The notes under the pieces are model-generated. The model did no database searches, was not told where the DNA came from, and saw only the letters and a list, made by a program, of their open reading frames with translations. The position numbers were made by a program, and so were the translations under genes. Shown in pieces: positions 1 through 8,500 of a DNA stretch of 38,952 bases (its first letter is position 1; every line of letters begins with the position of its first letter). The DNA is taken from positions 1-38,952 of the forward strand of contig CAKZUP010000094.1 in NCBI GenBank assembly GCA_937922945.1. The letters are read 5' to 3'. The stretch is from an uncultured Granulosicoccaceae bacterium (GTDB taxonomy: Bacteria; Pseudomonadota; Gammaproteobacteria; Granulosicoccales; Granulosicoccaceae).

Positions 1-21
1 CTCTGCCATCGTGTCGATCAG

Positions 22-1806
22 CTAAAGCTGATCGACTGCCACAGAGATGGTGCTCTCAGCACTCTCAGTAATAATGGTTTTGCTCGATTCAACTAACGGT
101 AGCATGCGTTCTGCGTAGTAGCGCGCGAGCATAATTTTGGCATCAAGATAAGCAGTATCGGCGCCCGGCTCTTTGTTGAGTCTGGCTGCCGCAACGGCTG
201 AACGAGCCATCATCCATCCACCAGCCAGGCGGCCAATCATCATCAGAAATTCCACAGATGTGGCAGAAGGCAATGTCGCATCGTTCTGACCTAACATCCA
301 TTTACCGGTATCTTCAGCAGATACCATAGCGACCTTAAAACGCTTGGCGATAGCCTTCAGATTGGTATCGTCGGCAGCTTCAAGCTGGCTTAGGGTTTCG
401 TTCATCTCGCCCATAAGCTCCATTAATCCTTTGCCACCGTCTCGGGCAGTTTTTCGTCCGATAAGATCATTCGCCTGAATGGCCGTAGTGCCTTCATAGA
501 TAGGGGCAATTCGCGCATCACGTAAATGCTGCGCTGCACCGGTTTCTTCTATATAGCCCATACCGCCGTGTACTTGCACACCAAGCGAACATAGCTCTAC
601 ACCAAGTTCTGTAGACCAGCCCTTAACCAATGGTGTTAGCAACTCACCCTTACGTTGCGATCGCTCGCGAACATCTGCATCAGGGTGTTTCTTGGCGATG
701 TCGAACGCAGCAGCGCATTCCAACGCGAGGCCTCGCATGGCTTCGATACTGGAACGCATGGTCATTAATATACGGCGCACATCTGGATGATTAACGATGC
801 CCTGATCGTCTTCACTCTTTCCTAGCAAAGTCTGTCCTTGCTTACGGTCTTTAGCGTACGCCAGTGCTTGTTGGTATGCACGTTCTGCAATACCGTAACC
901 TTCAACACCAACGGCATGTCTGGCCTGATTCATCATGGTAAACATGTACATCAGTCCATGATGCTCCTTACCCACCAGATAGCCTATGGCACCATCGTTC
1001 TCGCCATAGGCCATGACGCATGTGGGGCTCGCATGTATGCCAAGCTTGTGTTCAATGGAAATACATTTAACATCGTTGCGCTCGCCCAGAGAACCATCAT
1101 CGTTAACCAGGAACTTTGGCACGATGAACAGTGAAATGCCTTTAACACCCTCGGGCGCATCGGGAAGTCGGGCCAGTACCAGGTGCACAATGTTTTCAGT
1201 GAGATCCTGATCGCCGTAAGTGATGTAGATTTTCTGGCCTTTAATACGGTAGTGCTCGCCATCGGGTTCGGCTGCGGTACGAATGGCTGCTAAATCGGTA
1301 CCCGCCTGGGGCTCAGTGAGGTTCATGGTGCCAGACCAGACACCTTGCACCATATTGGGAAGGTAACGATCTTTTAGTTCATCAGACGCATGATGCTCGA
1401 TAGCATCAACAGCACCTTGTGTCAGTAACGGACAAAGTCCAAACGCCATGTTCGAGCTGTGCCACATTTCCTGCACCGCGGCAGATACACACATAGGTAA
1501 GCCTTGGCCACCATATTGAGTTGGAAAAGCCAACGCATTCCAGCCTGCTTCAACAAACTGTTCATACGCTGCTTTCCAACCATCGGCGGTTTTTACACCG
1601 TCTTCGGCCCAGCTTGCACCCTGTTGATCACCAACACTGTTTAGCGGGGATAGGATTTCAGCAGTGAACTTGGCTGATTCTTCAAGAATCGCATCAACCA
1701 GATCTTCGGAGGCATCTTCAAACCCCTCTAGCTTAGCAATCTCACTCAGACCAACAACATTTTTTAAAACAAAGGAAATGTCTTTAACTGGTGCGGTGTA
1801 GCTCAT
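22..1806 (-). CDS. Acyl-CoA dehydrogenase, long form with C-terminal extension
   Basis: FAD-dependent first step of beta-oxidation: acyl-CoA to 2-enoyl-CoA, with electrons passed to ETF. The 594-residue protein is about 200 residues longer than the classic 380-residue family. It keeps the LTEPQAGTD flavin/substrate motif near residue 161 and the IYEGT motif, whose Glu438 is the expected catalytic base. The tail after about residue 455 matches the extra C-terminal helical domain of the long bacterial acyl-CoA dehydrogenases. ATG start, with GGAG about 8 bases upstream. The gene lies 109 bases downstream of etfA on the same strand, so the encoded ETF is the likely electron acceptor. Substrate chain length cannot be read from the sequence. 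Confidence 0.93.
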   Translation of the reverse strand: MSYTAPVKDISFVLKNVVGLSEIAKLEGFEDASEDLVDAILEESAKFTAEILSPLNSVGDQQGASWAEDGVKTADGWKAAYEQFVEAGWNALAFPTQYGGQGLPMCVSAAVQEMWHSSNMAFGLCPLLTQGAVDAIEHHASDELKDRYLPNMVQGVWSGTMNLTEPQAGTDLAAIRTAAEPDGEHYRIKGQKIYITYGDQDLTENIVHLVLARLPDAPEGVKGISLFIVPKFLVNDDGSLGERNDVKCISIEHKLGIHASPTCVMAYGENDGAIGYLVGKEHHGLMYMFTMMNQARHAVGVEGYGIAERAYQQALAYAKDRKQGQTLLGKSEDDQGIVNHPDVRRILMTMRSSIEAMRGLALECAAAFDIAKKHPDADVRERSQRKGELLTPLVKGWSTELGVELCSLGVQVHGGMGYIEETGAAQHLRDARIAPIYEGTTAIQANDLIGRKTARDGGKGLMELMGEMNETLSQLEAADDTNLKAIAKRFKVAMVSAEDTGKWMLGQNDATLPSATSVEFLMMIGRLAGGWMMARSAVAAARLNKEPGADTAYLDAKIMLARYYAERMLPLVESSKTIITESAESTISVAVDQL

Positions 1807-1828
1807 GGGAATTCTCCGTCATTAAGCG

Positions 1829-1852
1829 GGCGACCACCAAACGGTTGTCGCC
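1829..1852. repeat. Hairpin between etfA and the acyl-CoA dehydrogenase
   Basis: Perfect 6-base arms GGCGAC/GTCGCC enclose a further ACC/GGT pairing and a 4-base loop. On the plus strand it is followed by GCATTTTT, terminator-like for plus-strand (antisense) transcription. On the minus strand it lies in the leader of the acyl-CoA dehydrogenase, where it could reduce read-through from etfBA or stabilise mRNA. The fold is visible; the role is inferred. Confidence 0.4.
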
Positions 1853-1915
1853 GCATTTTTATTCACTTTGCGTACAGGCCTGGCTTAATGCCGGGTACAA
1901 CAATATACGACCGAA

Positions 1916-2851
1916 TTAGCCGTCCAGAGCTTTACTCAATTCTGGAAGTGCATCAAACAAATCAGCAACCAAGCCGTAATCGGCCACTTGGAAAATAGGT
2001 GCTTCTTCGTCTTTGTTAATGGCAACGATCACTTTACTGTCTTTCATACCGGCTAAATGCTGAATTGCACCGGATATGCCCACCGCGATATACAGATTTG
2101 GAGCAACAACTTTACCGGTTTGGCCAACCTGATATTCGTTAGGTACAAAACCAGCGTCGACCGCGGCCCTTGATGCGCCAACGGCTGCATTCAATTTCGC
2201 CGCGATTTCATCAATCATGACAAAGTTATCGCCGCTTTGCATGCCACGACCACCCGAGATAACAATGTCGGCGCTGGTGAGTTCGGGACGATCGGATTTT
2301 GATAATTCCTGACCAACAAAGCTCACTAAATCGCTGGCTGCCACTGCTGCAAGAGATTCAATCGCAGCGCTTCCACCCGACTCAGCACCTGCTTCAAATG
2401 AGGTGGTACGAACACCAATGACTTTTACTTTATCGGTGCTTTTCACTGTTGCCATGGCGTTACCCGCATAAATTGGGCGGATAAAGGTATCGTCAGATAC
2501 TACATCGGTTATATCTGAAATAGCCGAAACATCCAGCAAAGCCGCAACGCGAGGCATAACGTTTTTGCCAGCTGCGGTTGCAGCAAACATAACGTGTGTA
2601 TAGCTCTCTGCAATGCTTAAAACCAATGCCGAAAGATTTTCTGCCAATTCGTGTTCGTAGGCTGCATCGTCGCAATGCAGTACTTTACTAACACCATCGA
2701 TCTGACCGGCGGCTGTTGCCACATCGCCCGCGTTATGACCTGCAACCAAAACCGTAATATCGCCGCCAATGGCTTTTGCCGCGGCAACGACATTCAACGT
2801 TGCCGGACGAAGTGCACCGCCTTCATGTTCTGCAAGAATTAATATGCTCAT
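1916..2851 (-). CDS. etfA: Electron transfer flavoprotein alpha subunit
   Basis: FAD-binding subunit of the ETF heterodimer, which carries electrons from acyl-CoA dehydrogenases to ETF:quinone oxidoreductase. The 311-residue length is normal. The N-terminal domain begins [12 protein letters not shown]. The C-terminal FAD domain carries the family signature [12 protein letters not shown], then [16 protein letters not shown] and [14 protein letters not shown] start with AGGAG about 9 bases upstream. It follows etfB by 24 bases, so the two are co-transcribed. Confidence 0.97.
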   Translation of the reverse strand: MSILILAEHEGGALRPATLNVVAAAKAIGGDITVLVAGHNAGDVATAAGQIDGVSKVLHCDDAAYEHELAENLSALVLSIAESYTHVMFAATAAGKNVMPRVAALLDVSAISDITDVVSDDTFIRPIYAGNAMATVKSTDKVKVIGVRTTSFEAGAESGGSAAIESLAAVAASDLVSFVGQELSKSDRPELTSADIVISGGRGMQSGDNFVMIDEIAAKLNAAVGASRAAVDAGFVPNEYQVGQTGKVVAPNLYIAVGISGAIQHLAGMKDSKVIVAINKDEEAPIFQVADYGLVADLFDALPELSKALDG

Positions 2852-2875
2852 ACTATATGCTCCTGATGCGATGGC

Positions 2876-3625
2876 TTAAATGACTTTTGCTTCGTTGCGC
2901 AGCTTCTCGACAAGCTCTGCCACACTCGAAACTATCACGCCCGCTTCACGCTCTGGCGGCTCATTAACTTCAACTACCGACAAACCAACGCTGACATCAA
3001 CACCAGTATCTGCAACCGGGATAATTTCCAGCGGCTTCTTCTTGGCTTTCATTATGTTGGGTAACTTTGCGTATCGTGGCTCGTTAAGACGCAAGTCGGT
3101 TGAAACAATGGCAGGACTTTTTACTCTGATAGTTTCAAGGCCAGCATCAACTTCACGGGTCACGTTCAAGTGATCGCCATCGAATTCAACCTTGGATGCA
3201 AACGTTGCTTGTGCCATACCTGTCAGGGCAGATAACATTTGCGCGGTTTGATTATTATCGCCATCGATGGCTTGCTTACCGAGCACAACCAAACCGGGAG
3301 ATTCTTTTTCGACAACATGCTTGAACAACTTGGCAATGGCCAGAGGCTCGAGCAGATCGTCAGTTTCGATTAAAATGCCACGGTCGGCTCCCATGGCTAA
3401 CCCTGTGCGAATGGTTTCCTGACTTTGCGATGGGCCAATAGAGACAACGATAACCTCTTCAGCATTACCGGCTTCTTTGATTCTCAAGGCTTCTTCGACG
3501 GCAATTTCGTCGAATGGATTCATCGACATTTTGACGTTAGCCAGCTCAATACCAGACTTATCGGCCTTAACCCGGGCCTTGACGTTGTAGTCGAGTACGC
3601 GCTTTACGCCTACAAGAATTTTCAT
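2876..3625 (-). CDS. etfB: Electron transfer flavoprotein beta subunit
   Basis: AMP-binding small subunit of ETF, partner of the adjacent EtfA. It begins [19 protein letters not shown] and contains [16 protein letters not shown] and the recognition-loop region with [12 protein letters not shown], all typical of EtfB; 249 residues is the usual length. The reading frame is open six codons further upstream to a TTG at 3643, but the ATG at 3625 gives the standard N-terminus and has GAGG upstream, so it is preferred. First gene of the etfB-etfA-acyl-CoA dehydrogenase run. Two hairpins lie in its upstream region. Confidence 0.96.
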   Translation of the reverse strand: MKILVGVKRVLDYNVKARVKADKSGIELANVKMSMNPFDEIAVEEALRIKEAGNAEEVIVVSIGPSQSQETIRTGLAMGADRGILIETDDLLEPLAIAKLFKHVVEKESPGLVVLGKQAIDGDNNQTAQMLSALTGMAQATFASKVEFDGDHLNVTREVDAGLETIRVKSPAIVSTDLRLNEPRYAKLPNIMKAKKKPLEIIPVADTGVDVSVGLSVVEVNEPPEREAGVIVSSVAELVEKLRNEAKVI

Positions 3626-3687
3626 GGACGAACCCTCGAACAAAAGTGTGAAGTGTAATTAAGCGCCAATTTTACCCGTTTTTCTTA

Positions 3688-3705
3688 GGTTGCGGAGTCG
3701 CAACC
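3688..3705. repeat. Hairpin upstream of etfB
   Basis: Perfect 7-base arms GGTTGCG/CGCAACC with loop GAGT. A second, smaller hairpin (TGGTC/GACCA, 6-base loop) lies about 30 bases further upstream of etfB at 3736-3751. Neither has a U-run on the minus strand, so a simple terminator is not supported; an mRNA leader structure or protein site is possible. Confidence 0.35.
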
Positions 3706-3830
3706 AAGCAGATTTTGGCGTGGTTTTACCTGTTCTGGTCGTTGCAGACCAAACACAGTTTGTCTCAGTCATAAGCAATAGCAGGGCCGTTAGCCACTGC
3801 TGGAATCGGAAAGTTGCAAACTGAAAAGGG

Positions 3831-4277
3831 TTAGACGCCGATATCTTCGTTCCAAAGCTCAGGCTTGTCGCGTATGAAGGCCTCCATTAGAGCGATGCAT
3901 TCCTCATTATCGAGCACTTCAACCTTCACCCCTCGGCTGGTGACATAGCTCTCAGGGCCTTGAAACGTCCGGTTTTCACCGACCACCACATGACCGATAC
4001 CATAGAGCAAGGCAGCACCGCTGCACATATCGCATGGAGAGAGTGTTGAGTAGAGAATGGCACGTTGATAATCACTGGCGGGAAGTCGGCCGGTATTTTC
4101 CAGACAATCCATTTCGGCATGGAGAATAGCACTGCCCTTTTGCACCCGCTGATTATGCCCACGACCAATAATTTTGCCATCGAGCACCAAAACCGAACCG
4201 ATAGGTATACCACCTGCCGCCAAGCCTTTTCTGGCTTCTTCAATTGCAGCCTGCATAAATTCAGCGTGATCGCTCAT
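3831..4277 (-). CDS. Cytidine/deoxycytidylate-family deaminase, yeast cytosine deaminase-like
   Basis: Zinc-dependent deaminase of a free base or nucleoside. The 148-residue protein shows the HAE motif (His53 zinc ligand, Glu55 proton shuttle) and SPCDMC (Cys82, Cys85 zinc ligands). From memory, similarity to yeast cytosine deaminase Fcy1 is unusually strong: the GRGHN, QKGSA, ENTGRLP and TLSPCDMC blocks and the C-terminal W-x-EDIG tail all have counterparts there. Cytosine (to uracil) is therefore the first substrate to consider; guanine or other purine deamination is an alternative. ATG start with GAGGT about 6 bases upstream. It follows the SIMPL gene by 26 bases and is probably co-transcribed with it. 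Confidence 0.88.
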   Translation of the reverse strand: MSDHAEFMQAAIEEARKGLAAGGIPIGSVLVLDGKIIGRGHNQRVQKGSAILHAEMDCLENTGRLPASDYQRAILYSTLSPCDMCSGAALLYGIGHVVVGENRTFQGPESYVTSRGVKVEVLDNEECIALMEAFIRDKPELWNEDIGV

Positions 4278-4303
4278 GCATTACCTCTTAGTGATGTTTT
4301 ACC

Positions 4304-5062
4304 TTACTCTAACTGAATCTGGCCATTGATGTGAACAGTGACAGTACTCGTGCCAGCTTCCACTACAGGCGCTGCCGAAACAGCCATATCGAGCGACTCG
4401 GCACGGTAGTTCTCTTGCCCACGATGGTGCACGCGTGAGCCACTGGTATTGATAGACATATTCATCACCCGATAGCCCGGTGCACCCATGTTGGTCTGGA
4501 TTAATGTTGCACGCTGCTTGAACGCTTCAAGTGCAGTATTAATGAGTTGATCTTCAGCCTTTTTACGCGTTTCAGGTTTCGCTTTTAGCTGCATGCCCTG
4601 AACCTGCATTCGAGCTTGTAAAACCTGAAGAGCTTTGCTGACCTGTTCAAAGTTATCAGACTCAAGACGAATCGACTGACTGGCCACCCAACCCTTGATG
4701 CGTGAACCCCCACGTTCGTATTGGGGGTATGTCTGGTAATCCAGAGTGCGGGTAGATAAAGAAGGGTAGGCTTTTAATTTCGCAACAGCCCAGCCCATGG
4801 TGGCGTTGATCTTGTTCGCAAGCTCAGCAGAATCGTTGTCGGTGGCTTGCGCTGTAACGTTCACGCTCATTAAATCGTTGGCGACATCAATTTGCGCTTC
4901 AGCACTTAAGTGATAAACATCGTACTGCTGCTCGGACGCAGGAACAGACTGCGCGGTAGCAACTTGACTGACACCCAGAAGCAACAATAACAGTGCCATT
5001 GACTGCCTGTATTCAGTACGCATAAACCGCCGTCGCCACGCTTTAAAACAACAGATATTCAT
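4304..5062 (-). CDS. Exported SIMPL-domain (DUF541) protein
   Basis: Predicted periplasmic protein of the SIMPL/DUF541 family, whose biochemical role is poorly known. A basic N-terminal region (RRR) is followed by the hydrophobic stretch MALLLLLLGVSQVATAQ, a signal peptide cut near AQS. The mature part has the family pattern: an early beta strand with DLMSVNVTAQATDND, the middle motif RTLDYQTYPQYERG, and a C-terminal MSINTSGS strand pair. The frame opens at 5077, but the ATG at 5062 has AGGTG 7 bases upstream, so it is chosen; an internal ATG at 5023 is also possible. The deaminase gene follows closely. Confidence 0.8.
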   Translation of the reverse strand: MNICCFKAWRRRFMRTEYRQSMALLLLLLGVSQVATAQSVPASEQQYDVYHLSAEAQIDVANDLMSVNVTAQATDNDSAELANKINATMGWAVAKLKAYPSLSTRTLDYQTYPQYERGGSRIKGWVASQSIRLESDNFEQVSKALQVLQARMQVQGMQLKAKPETRKKAEDQLINTALEAFKQRATLIQTNMGAPGYRVMNMSINTSGSRVHHRGQENYRAESLDMAVSAAPVVEAGTSTVTVHINGQIQLE

Positions 5063-5154
5063 AAGAACACACCTCATTCACTTGTGGGCCAAGCGCGTTG
5101 TCGTCGCTTAAAACGCTAACGGCGGCTTAACTGATGCAGTCTGGGTTTAGCCGT

Positions 5155-6435
5155 TTATTTTTCCATAATGGCGGTAACACCCATCCCACCGGCAGTACAC
5201 ACAGAGATCAGGCCACGCCCGCCTCCGTTTTCATCAAGAATTTTTGCTAAGGTTCCTGTGACTCGTGCACCCGTTGCAGCAAAGGGATGACCAACCGCCA
5301 AACTACTACCATTAACGTTCAACTTGGCTCTATCGATGCTGCCTAAAGGTGCATCACGACCCAACTCGTTCTTGCAATAGTCTGGATCTTCCCAGGCTTT
5401 TAAAGTGCATAAAACCTGAGCTGCAAATGCTTCGTGAATTTCGTAAAAATCGAAATCCTGTAGAGACAATTGTGCGCGTGCCAACATGTCACTTACCGCT
5501 AAAGTTGGTGCCATAAGTAAGCCTGCACCTGCAACAAAGTCGATAGCAGCGGTTTGTGTGTGCGTAAGATAGGCAAGGATGGGTAAACCCCTCTCTTTCG
5601 CCCATTCTTCACTGGCCAATAACACACCAGCTGCTCCATCGGTTAATGGCGTGCTATTACCCGCAGTAAGCGTGCCTTTATCGCTTTTTTCGTAGGCTTT
5701 ACGCAGACCAGCCAACGCTTCTACACTGGTATCGGGGCGCATGTTGTTATCACGCAATACACCTTCGCAAGGCACGAGTAACTCATCATAAAAACCGCGT
5801 TGATAAGCCGCTGCTGCGTTTAAATGACTAGCCACGGCAAGTTCATCTTGTGCTTCTCGCGTAATACCCCATTCCTGAGCCATAAGCTCGCAATGCTGCC
5901 CCATACTCATTAGCGTGCGCGGCTCGTTGACAGAAGGCGGATTAGGCTTTAATTCTTTTGGACTAAACCCCTTGAACAGACGCAATCTGGATTTCATATC
6001 ACGCGCCTTGCCAAGCTTCACCAAACGACTGGCGAATTTTTTACTGAAGGTAATGGGAACATCGCTGACAGTGTCTGTTCCGGCAGCTATTGCACTGTCT
6101 ATTTGACCAGATGCGATTTTTGCAGCAGCAACGGCAGCGGCTTGCAAACTTGTGCCACACGCTTGCTGCATAGTGAGTGCTGGAGTTCGCGCAGATAGCT
6201 TGGTGCTCAATACAGCCTCACGCGCCAGATTCCAATCTTTCGGGTGCGATATGACAGCACCAGCATTGACTTCGCCCAACTGCGCATCGGTTAAATCGTA
6301 TCGATCGACCAAGCCGTTTAATACGGTTGATAACATTTTCAGGTTGGATAGATCGGCGTACGACGATCCACTACGACAAAACGGAATGCGCAAGCCACCA
6401 ACGACTGCAACGGGACGTAGAGTTTGATTAGCCAT
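5155..6435 (-). CDS. fadI: Acetyl-CoA acyltransferase (thiolase), FadI-like
   Basis: Thiolytic last step of beta-oxidation: 3-ketoacyl-CoA plus CoA gives acetyl-CoA and a shortened acyl-CoA. Catalytic residues are visible: Cys93 in QQACGTSLQAA, His383 in AVGHPFAATGAR and Cys413 in VCTAGGMG. The 426-residue length fits the longer FadI-type subfamily. Two ATGs occur: the one at 6435 has AGGA at good spacing, while for 6441 the same AGGA would be only 2 bases away, so 6435 is chosen. It overlaps the upstream hydratase/dehydrogenase gene by 8 bases, indicating translational coupling and an alpha/beta trifunctional complex. Confidence 0.93.
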   Translation of the reverse strand: MANQTLRPVAVVGGLRIPFCRSGSSYADLSNLKMLSTVLNGLVDRYDLTDAQLGEVNAGAVISHPKDWNLAREAVLSTKLSARTPALTMQQACGTSLQAAAVAAAKIASGQIDSAIAAGTDTVSDVPITFSKKFASRLVKLGKARDMKSRLRLFKGFSPKELKPNPPSVNEPRTLMSMGQHCELMAQEWGITREAQDELAVASHLNAAAAYQRGFYDELLVPCEGVLRDNNMRPDTSVEALAGLRKAYEKSDKGTLTAGNSTPLTDGAAGVLLASEEWAKERGLPILAYLTHTQTAAIDFVAGAGLLMAPTLAVSDMLARAQLSLQDFDFYEIHEAFAAQVLCTLKAWEDPDYCKNELGRDAPLGSIDRAKLNVNGSSLAVGHPFAATGARVTGTLAKILDENGGGRGLISVCTAGGMGVTAIMEK

Positions 6436-8422
6436 GAGCATTATCCTGTTTACCTGTGTTATTCGTAGCCTGGCTGGCCAAATAGTTCATTGGGCCACCA
6501 GTGAACGGTGCGAAACCGGTACCAAATATAATACCTGCATCGAGTAAGTCATCGTCTTCGACAATACCCTCGGCAGAGACGGCTTTGCATTCATCAAGAA
6601 AAGGCTTCATCAGGCGTTTGGCAATTTGATCGCCGTAGGCATTGTTTACCGCAGCAGAGCCTCTATCGACACGACCTTTATTCCATTCGTAGAAACCCTC
6701 GCCACTCTTTTTGCCAAGCTTGCCTTCATCGATCATGCCTTGTAATAAATTCCGATGTGCCTCAACGTTACCTTTAGCCAGCGTTTGCGCAACGTTCATA
6801 CAAACATCCAGCCCCACGACATCGGCCAATTCGATGGGCCCCATTGGCATACCGAAACGAATTGCCGATGCATCAATAATTTCCTTATCGATGCCCTCAA
6901 GCTTCATGCTAATGGCTTCCATAAGATAGGGAGCAAGTACACGATTGACCAGAAAACCGGGCGCGCTTTTGGTTTTAAGTGGAAAGCGATTAATCTGCGA
7001 ACAGAACGCTGCGCCTTTTAAGACCCAGCTGTCATCTGTATTGTCGCCATGCACAACTTCAACTAATGGCATCTTTGCAACCGGGTTAAAAAAGTGCAGA
7101 CCAATTAATCGTGCCGGATTTTTAAGATCGCGACTTAAATCTTCCAATGGCAATGCGGACGTATTGGTGGCCAGTACGGCATGCTCTGCCATACGTGGTT
7201 CTAATGCTGCATACAGTTCACGTTTAGCATCAGCGTTCTCATAAATTGCCTCAATAATAACGTCTGCACGTTCAACACCTGCGGCATCTACATCGGGGAT
7301 TAATCGAGACATTGCCGCACTGACTGCTGCCGGTTTCTTTAATTTGCGTATGAACAGTTTTTTAGCACGCTTCAAAGCGGGTTCGATGTATTTCATTTCA
7401 CGATCTTGCAGCGTGACTTCCAGGCCTTGCACCACACACCATGCAGCGATATCGCCACCCATAACACCGGCACCAACTACATGGACCCGCCGGACTTTAA
7501 AGTCTTCTGATTTACCCAGTTCTTTCATGCGTTCGCTTAAAAAGAAAACGCGCCTGAGATTCTTGGCTGTCGGCCCGACCATAAGCTCGCCAACGCCTTT
7601 TGCTTCACCTTCAAACATGCGAACACGATTGTCACGATTCTTCTCCCACATATCGATAAGAGCGAAGGGTGCTGGGTAATGATTCGGGTTCGCTTTCTGC
7701 GCGGTCTTTTTTCGTAGCATGGCTGCAATGGCTTTGCGCGCTGGTTGACGATTTGTCATCGCTGCTAATTTGCCCGGACCTCGGCTCTTGCGTTTTTTAA
7801 CAATGGCGCGTCTAGCACTCCAACGTAAACTGCCAAATTCACTCACCAACTCATCTATTATGCCCACCCCTTTGGCTGCAGGCGCTCGCAGCATGCGGCC
7901 GGTAAGCATCAATTCCATGGCCTTAAGACCGCCTATTTTTTCACTCAGTCGTGTCACACCACCAAGGCCTGGGAAAATACCGAGTTTGACTTCAGGCAAA
8001 CCGACGCGAGTTTCAGGTGTGTTTAACGCAACGATGTAGTCACACGCTAGTGCCATCTCTAGTCCACCACCAAGGCAAAAGCCATGAATGGCTGCAACCG
8101 TCGGGCACTTTAAATTCTCTAACCGTGCGAATACGGCATGGCCCTCACGTATCTTTGCACTGGCTTGTTCAGCGGTTTCAAGTTGCCCGAATTCTCGTAT
8201 ATCAGCACCAACAACAAAGCTGTCCGGTTTGCCGGACTGGATAACCACGCCAGCAGGTTTCGCATTTTCCGCGATATCCATTAACGCATTCAGCTCACCC
8301 AACACTGCCTCACTGAGCGAGTTGGTGCTCTCGCCTGCCCGATCGATGGTGAGCCATAGAATATCGCTGGCATCGTGCTCAGCATGCCAGTGTTCAAATT
8401 GATGCTTTTCCGGTGTGCTCAT
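6428..8422 (-). CDS. fadJ: Fused enoyl-CoA hydratase / 3-hydroxyacyl-CoA dehydrogenase, FadJ/FadB-like
   Basis: Two middle steps of beta-oxidation in one polypeptide. The N-terminal crotonase domain (about residues 10-200) has the oxyanion-hole segment GFCLGGGLEMALACDY with Glu122 and the second catalytic Glu144 in GLPEVKLG. The NAD-binding domain starts near 311 with VVGAGVMGG (317-323), and the dehydrogenase His443 lies in LHFFNP. A C-terminal helical dehydrogenase domain follows. At about 664 residues it is somewhat shorter than E. coli FadB/FadJ. A basic stretch at 200-240 lies between the domains. The frame opens at 8434; the ATG at 8422 has GGTGG upstream and is preferred. Overlaps the thiolase gene. 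Confidence 0.92.
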   Translation of the reverse strand: MSTPEKHQFEHWHAEHDASDILWLTIDRAGESTNSLSEAVLGELNALMDIAENAKPAGVVIQSGKPDSFVVGADIREFGQLETAEQASAKIREGHAVFARLENLKCPTVAAIHGFCLGGGLEMALACDYIVALNTPETRVGLPEVKLGIFPGLGGVTRLSEKIGGLKAMELMLTGRMLRAPAAKGVGIIDELVSEFGSLRWSARRAIVKKRKSRGPGKLAAMTNRQPARKAIAAMLRKKTAQKANPNHYPAPFALIDMWEKNRDNRVRMFEGEAKGVGELMVGPTAKNLRRVFFLSERMKELGKSEDFKVRRVHVVGAGVMGGDIAAWCVVQGLEVTLQDREMKYIEPALKRAKKLFIRKLKKPAAVSAAMSRLIPDVDAAGVERADVIIEAIYENADAKRELYAALEPRMAEHAVLATNTSALPLEDLSRDLKNPARLIGLHFFNPVAKMPLVEVVHGDNTDDSWVLKGAAFCSQINRFPLKTKSAPGFLVNRVLAPYLMEAISMKLEGIDKEIIDASAIRFGMPMGPIELADVVGLDVCMNVAQTLAKGNVEAHRNLLQGMIDEGKLGKKSGEGFYEWNKGRVDRGSAAVNNAYGDQIAKRLMKPFLDECKAVSAEGIVEDDDLLDAGIIFGTGFAPFTGGPMNYLASQATNNTGKQDNAHG

Positions 8423-8500
8423 GGTGTCCACCATTGTGTTTGTTCAGTAATTCGATTACGCATGTTATCAACTATGCAAACCCTGAAAGTATACAAATGA

